A stretch of DNA of 64,000 nucleotides from Ustulina deusta (Eukaryota > Ascomycota > Sordariomycetes > Xylariales > Xylariaceae). Positions 59,657 through 64,000 of this stretch are shown here, one piece after another. Location: the NCBI GenBank assembly GCA_023159155.1, contig JAJNNX010000015.1, forward strand, positions 806,001 to 870,000, read 5' to 3'. Both the position numbers and the translations under genes were made by a program. Below the pieces are notes generated by a model, which was not told where the DNA came from, ran no database searches, and worked only from the letters and a program-made list of their open reading frames with translations. Positions within the stretch are counted from its first letter, which is position 1; each line of letters begins with the position of its first letter.

Positions 59657-61657
59657 ATGCTTCCCAGCCGTATTCCCGCCACCAGCAGTCCTCGACTCCT
59701 CCGCCACAACGGCCGATCACTCCGGCCAACCCAACTCCAATTTGCACGCCAAATGGCCTCCCCCACGACCAATGGCGCCACCGCCGGCGCATCGATAAAC
59801 GACATACCAAAATCATGGACCTACACGTCGAAGCTGACGGCCGATGCCCTGTACCCGACCCCAGCTGACTCGCACAAAACCCCGCGGGAAGAGATCCGGC
59901 CGCGCACCGTGCGCGACGCTATCTTCACCTGGGTGCGCCCACAGACCGTGAAAGACCCGGAATTGCTTGCTGTGAGCCCGGCGGCAATGCGCGATCTCGG
60001 GATCCGTCCCGGCGACGAGAAGAGTGCCGACTTCGTGGCCACGGTGGCGGGGAACAAGATACAAGGCTGGGACGAGGAGAAGGGCGAGGGCGGGTATCCG
60101 TGGGCGCAGTGCTACGGCGGCTTCCAGTTCGGGAACTGGGCCGGACAGCTTGGCGACGGGCGCGCCATCTCGCTCTTCGAGACCACGAACCCCGAGACCG
60201 GCGTGCGGTACGAGTTACAGCTCAAGGGCGCCGGCTTGACACCGTATAGTCGGTTCGCGGACGGCAAGGCCGTTTTGAGGAGTAGTATTCGAGAGTTCGT
60301 CGTGAGTGAGGCGCTGAATGCCCTCGGGATACCGTCCACGCGCGCTTTGAGCTTGACACACCTACCGCATGAGAAGGTGCGCCGTGAGACCGTCGAGCCC
60401 GGTGCCATCGTGGCTCGCTTTGCACAGACCTGGTTGCGCATAGGCAATTTCGATATCCTCCGCGCCCGCAGTGATCGCAAGCTCATTCGCCAGCTCGCCA
60501 CGTATCTTGCCGAAGATATATTTGGTGGTTGGGAAACATTGCCGGCTCGCCTAGAAACCCCAGATAAACCAACCGAGAGCCCGGAGCCTCAACGTGGCGT
60601 TCTGTCTGATAAGATTGAGGGCCCGTCAGAGTCGGCCGAGAACCGCTTTGCGCGCTTGTACAGGGAGGTCGTTCGGAGAAACGCGCTCACAGTGGCGAAG
60701 TGGCAGGCTTATGGGTTCATGAATGGAGTGCTCAATACCGATAATACATCGTTATTCGGACTGAGTATCGACTTCGGCCCATTCGCATTCATGGATAACT
60801 TCGATCCCATGTATACACCCAACCATGATGATTCGCTATTGCGGTATAGTTATCGGAATCAACCGAGTATCATATGGTGGAATCTCGTACGGCTGGGTGA
60901 GTCATTGGGAGAGCTCATGGGCGCCGGCAAAGGCGTGGACGAAGAGAAGTTTGTCAATGAGGGCGTAACGGAAGACCAGGTGGACGAGGTTATTGCGAGG
61001 GCCGAGAAACTCATTTCCCAGACCGGCGAAGAGTACAAGGCCGTGTTCCTCGGCGAGTATAAGAAGGTCATGACTGCACGACTAGGTTTGAAGAATTTCA
61101 AGGAGAGTGACTTTGAGCAACTATTTAGCGAACTGCTGGATGCTATGGAGGCTTTAGAATTAGATTTCAATCTGTTCTTCCGACGCTTGAGCAGTGTCAA
61201 GATATCCGAGCTGGCGTCAGAGCAAGCGCGCCAGGACAAGGCGGCTGTGTTCTTTTACCAGGATGGCGTCACCGGCCTTGGCGGCGAGGAAGAAGGCCGC
61301 AAACGTATTGGAGCCTGGCTTGAGAGGTGGAGGCAGCGCATTTTAGAAGACTGGGGTGACAGCTCGAATGTGTCCAAGGAGGTGGACGCGCAGCGCACCG
61401 AAGCTATGAAGAAAGTGAACCCGAATTTTATTCCCCGGGGCTGGATTCTCGACGAGATCATCCGCCGCGTCGAGAAGGAGAAGGAAAGAGATGTGTTAGA
61501 TAGGGTCATGACTATGGCACTGCATCCGTTTGAGGACAGCTGGGCTGGGCGCGAGTTTGGTGGAAAGACTTACGATGGCGATAAAGAAGAAGAGACGCGG
61601 TGGATCTCTGACGTACCGAGAGTTGGGCGAGCTTTGCAGTGCAGTTGCAGCTCATAG
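59657..61657 (+). CDS. FMP40: selenoprotein-O-like protein AMPylase (SelO/Fmp40), 666 aa
   Basis: A single exon of 667 codons runs from ATG 59657. The Arg/Ser-rich N-terminus (MLPSRIPATSSPRLLRHNG) is a mitochondrial presequence. The pseudokinase-type fold has YGGFQFGNWAGQLGDGRAI, ELQLKGAGLTPYSRFADG, RSSIREFVVSEA, HGVMNTDN-like GFMNGVLNTDNTS and GLSIDFGPFAFMD (metal-binding Asp). SelO enzymes transfer AMP from ATP to proteins in mitochondria and protect against oxidative stress. The C-terminus ends CSCSS: the Cys third from the end occupies the place of the selenocysteine in animal SelO, so this is a Cys form. A weak in-frame alternative ATG exists near residue 33 (QMASPT) that would remove the presequence. 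Length and motif order match the family. Confidence 0.95.
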   Translation: MLPSRIPATSSPRLLRHNGRSLRPTQLQFARQMASPTTNGATAGASINDIPKSWTYTSKLTADALYPTPADSHKTPREEIRPRTVRDAIFTWVRPQTVKDPELLAVSPAAMRDLGIRPGDEKSADFVATVAGNKIQGWDEEKGEGGYPWAQCYGGFQFGNWAGQLGDGRAISLFETTNPETGVRYELQLKGAGLTPYSRFADGKAVLRSSIREFVVSEALNALGIPSTRALSLTHLPHEKVRRETVEPGAIVARFAQTWLRIGNFDILRARSDRKLIRQLATYLAEDIFGGWETLPARLETPDKPTESPEPQRGVLSDKIEGPSESAENRFARLYREVVRRNALTVAKWQAYGFMNGVLNTDNTSLFGLSIDFGPFAFMDNFDPMYTPNHDDSLLRYSYRNQPSIIWWNLVRLGESLGELMGAGKGVDEEKFVNEGVTEDQVDEVIARAEKLISQTGEEYKAVFLGEYKKVMTARLGLKNFKESDFEQLFSELLDAMEALELDFNLFFRRLSSVKISELASEQARQDKAAVFFYQDGVTGLGGEEEGRKRIGAWLERWRQRILEDWGDSSNVSKEVDAQRTEAMKKVNPNFIPRGWILDEIIRRVEKEKERDVLDRVMTMALHPFEDSWAGREFGGKTYDGDKEEETRWISDVPRVGRALQCSCSS

Positions 61658-62159
61658 TCAACCATAATGGAGCACTCATGGTCTGATTCCTCTGCTACAA
61701 TTTCCTGAGCTGGCGGAGATGGCTAGATTCCAACATGTAGATCTAGGCCTCCCGTTGCCACGGCATTAATTTCTCAACACCAATACACCCTCCCGTCCTT
61801 GTGAAAAAGTCTATTGGTTAAGGGCAACTCGACGACTCTTCGCTAGGGCACATTACTTGGGCAAGTTTACCGAACAAGAAGCTTCAGATAAGTGTGCCTG
61901 CCTTGGATTGCGCACTGACGTATGAAGGAAGTGAAGGTTTGCATGACACTCTCTGGGACCACATCAGTCAAGACCAAGCCGGTCATTTTCGACAAACCTC
62001 AATCCCTACCTCTCCACCTCCTACCTACAAATAACACTCTATCTAGAATGTGCTACCATGAAGTTATCGTTGCTCATTGAGGATCAATGTTCACAGGTTG
62101 CTTTACGCTTCGTGGCTATACCCACACAACAACCTTCCTCTACGTAGACTTGCGTTTCC
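61658..62159. promoter_or_regulatory. spacer and promoter region of PAP2 gene
   Basis: Only spacer is visible. It must hold the SelO 3' UTR and the PAP2 promoter. The last 200 bases are C/T-rich on the plus strand (about 61990-62040), a common fungal core promoter feature. No TATA box is seen. Confidence 0.5.
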
Positions 62160-63403
62160 ATGGACCAAACGCCTAGCAACCCAGACCCGGCGCAGTCGTC
62201 CAATACCTCCACAGCTGTAGCAAGTCCGCGAACCCCATCGAACGCAGAGTCTGGGACACGAAGAATGTCTTCGGCATGCTCCACAAGGGATCCTTACAGC
62301 ATTGAAAAACGCCCTACATTTGGACAATGGGTTAAAGTTACATGGCTGGACATACTGACGTTATTTATCGTCGGAGCTTTTGCATTTCCAGTAGGCGACC
62401 TCGATACCTAATTATCGATGGAATACATGTAGCTAACCCCGTCGAGGTATATTACCTAGCCCATCCCATTGGTATCCGCATGTTCCCCTTAGACGTTCGG
62501 CTGGACAGAAGCAACTCAACCTCCACCGCCTCAGTCATACCTCCCAATTTCGCATACCCAGCTCGGACGCAGATGGTCAGCAACTGGCTGATCGCCTTAA
62601 TCGCCATCGCTTTCCCGACTATCGTCATCCTGCTAATGCAAATCCGGATTCGGAATTTTTGGGACTTGAACAATGGCCTGCTCGGATTTTGCTATGCCCT
62701 CCTTACCTCCGCCGCGTTCCAGTCCACAGTCAAGGCCTTTGTCGGCGGACTGAGGCCAAATTTCTACGATGTCTGCCAGCCAGACAGTGAACATGCAAGG
62801 AACAATGGCAACAAAAGCGGCCTAAACGGCATTGGCTTCCGCGGGGACATGTGGACCAAAGACGTCTGTACGACGACAGATGATACTAAGCTTCGAAATG
62901 CAATGCAGAGCTTCCCGAGCGGTCACTCGACGACTATGGTAGCCGCAATGGTGTATCTCTGTCTATACCTCAACGCCAAGCTGAAGGTCTTCGCAAACTA
63001 CCACACGCCGCTGTGGAAACTGATTGCTCTCGTCTTGCCTATCCTAGGCGCCGTGTTGCTATGCGGGACCCTCGTCATTGACAACACGCACAGCTGGTAC
63101 GATATCCTCGGTGGCGCGACAATCGGGACTCTCGTGTCCTTTGCGGCTTTCCGGATGGTTTACCCCAGCATTTTCGACTGGAGGATCAACCATATTCCAC
63201 TCAACCGCAACACGCCGTTTGATGGGCAGTCGAGACAGGATTTGGTCGCGACCACGCGTGCTGGCTGGCGCTCGCCGGGGATGGAGAAGGATACTACCGC
63301 GATGCCTAATTCGCGGCATGACGGACTCGAAAGTGACAATGGTACCGGATCCAGCACCCCAAACCAGGCTAACCCCACCTACGTAGGAATAGGTTCATCG
63401 TAA
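62160..63403 (+). CDS. PAP2-family lipid phosphate phosphatase (Lpp1/Dpp1-like), 395 aa
   Basis: Two exons (62160-62390, 62447-63403; 56-bp intron, donor GTAGGC, branch GCTAACC, acceptor TCGAG) join in phase 0 to 395 residues. The first 55 residues are Ser/Thr-rich cytosol. Six hydrophobic helices follow, from WLDILTLFIVGAFAF onward. The PAP2 active-site triad is present: KAFVGGLRP (motif 1), FPSGHS (motif 2) and DNTHSWYDILGG (motif 3, His and Asp). Such enzymes dephosphorylate phosphatidic acid and diacylglycerol pyrophosphate at the vacuole or Golgi membrane. The C-terminal 70 residues are hydrophilic and disordered. The acceptor was chosen because it joins FAFP directly to VYYLAHPIGIRMFPL, as in relatives; other acceptors give stop codons. 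Confidence 0.92.
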
Positions 63404-63707
63404 TTAAGCGTTACACCGAAAGGATAGAATTATATTAGGACTGACACTCAAGGACTGATTCGTGGCCACAAAATCACGAACAGCATGGTTTGATAGTGTT
63501 ACTACAGTATAATCAACATCTGTGATTGACGAGAGTCTAGGAGTGCAGTGCCATCAATATCTTGCTCCTGAGTATGTGTAGTTCAAGGGTCGCTTTGATT
63601 CCCCTCTGTCAACCCCGGAATCTCCAGCGACTTAAACTCCCATCCGGTCGGCTAGGGAAGTAAGGAATGAGAAGTCCCACTATCACTTCTAGTCCCTACA
63701 GTTTTCT
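63404..63707. other. 3' spacer between two convergent genes
   Basis: Only spacer and two 3' flanks are visible. No repeat, RNA gene or ORF is supported. Confidence 0.5.
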
Positions 63708-64000
63708 CTAAGCCTTTGTTGTTAAGACCGCAGGCTCTAATGAATGAAACTGAACGTAGCCCTTGTCCTTGACGAACGTGGCAAGCCACGGCACGTCGCC
63801 CTCGTGATTTGCCAGTTGCGCATAGAATTCAGCGTGGGCGGGTCCGTCAATCGTCGCCCCCTTATTCCTGCCGTCCTCGGTACGCTCGTCGGCGTAGAAG
63901 AAGCTGGCAGCACAAAGCGGATCAGTGACATATCCGAACGCATATCCGAACGCATGAACGAATCTTGGAGTTGCTTACCGGTACCCCCGCGCCGAATATG
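63708..64000 (-). CDS. unrecognised protein, C-terminal part (5' end outside window)
   Basis: Two exon pieces are visible: 64000-63979 (open at the window edge) and 63903-63708, with a 75-bp intron (donor GTAAGC, acceptor TGCCAG) and a shared phase. They encode about 72 residues ending in TTKA. Recognisable wording includes GYRFFYADERTEDGR, NKGATIDGPAHAEFYAQL and DVPWLATFVKDKGY. It is hydrophilic with mixed charge and aromatic residues and has no membrane helix. I do not recognise the family and assign no function. The frame, splice sites and composition support a real gene. The intron contains two copies of a 12-bp unit (63929-63952). Confidence 0.65.

Noticed and set aside
1..64000. Search for CRISPR arrays, insertion sequences, 5S rRNA and retrotransposon polymerase motifs
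   Set aside because: None were seen; the DNA is fungal nuclear sequence and the repeats are short.

Overview
This is a window of nuclear DNA from a filamentous ascomycete (Pezizomycotina, probably Sordariomycetes or a close class; I cannot name the species). The basis is compact genes with short GT-AG introns (about 56-200 bp) carrying CTAAC-like branch points, and fungal versions of NUO-78, Byr4/Bfa1, Atg37, mS33/Rsm27, a PUF protein and a highly reducing iterative polyketide synthase (HR-PKS). All gene models were built by hand from splice consensus, frame and family alignment from memory; no database was searched.

Layout. 0-6.5 kb: the 3' end of a Pex39-like peroxisomal import gene, a charged hypothetical protein, an Atg37/ACBD5-like acyl-CoA-binding membrane protein, and a CYTH-domain thiamine-triphosphatase-like protein. 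8.1-11 kb: a fungal viperin (radical SAM antiviral enzyme) divergent from a UMP/CMP-kinase-like gene. This is the most interesting locus. 11.6-14.6 kb: an intron-containing tRNA-Ile(AAT), an RNase III, and mitochondrial ribosomal protein mS33. 16.8-23.6 kb: a PUF RNA-binding protein with a long pyrimidine-rich leader, and the 78-kDa subunit of complex I. 25.1-33.1 kb: a complete KS-AT-DH-CMeT-ER-KR-ACP polyketide synthase with no recognisable tailoring genes beside it. 33.1-42.0 kb: a gene-poor stretch. 42.0-47.5 kb: an IlvD/Edd dehydratase and a metallophosphoesterase. 49.3-57.4 kb: Byr4/Bfa1, XRCC4 and an aldo-keto reductase. 59.7-64 kb: SelO/Fmp40, a PAP2 lipid phosphatase, and the 3' end of an unrecognised gene.

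How genes may work together. Viperin makes a chain-terminating ddh-nucleotide from CTP (or UTP) in the families studied, and a UMP/CMP kinase supplies the diphosphate precursor of those triphosphates. The head-to-head pair here repeats the RSAD2-CMPK2 neighbourhood of vertebrates and the viperin-kinase neighbourhoods of prokaryotes, which suggests a fungal nucleotide-based antiviral module. Most other genes are housekeeping and look independent. Gene-poor spacers share an unusual palindromic TACCTAGGTA word.
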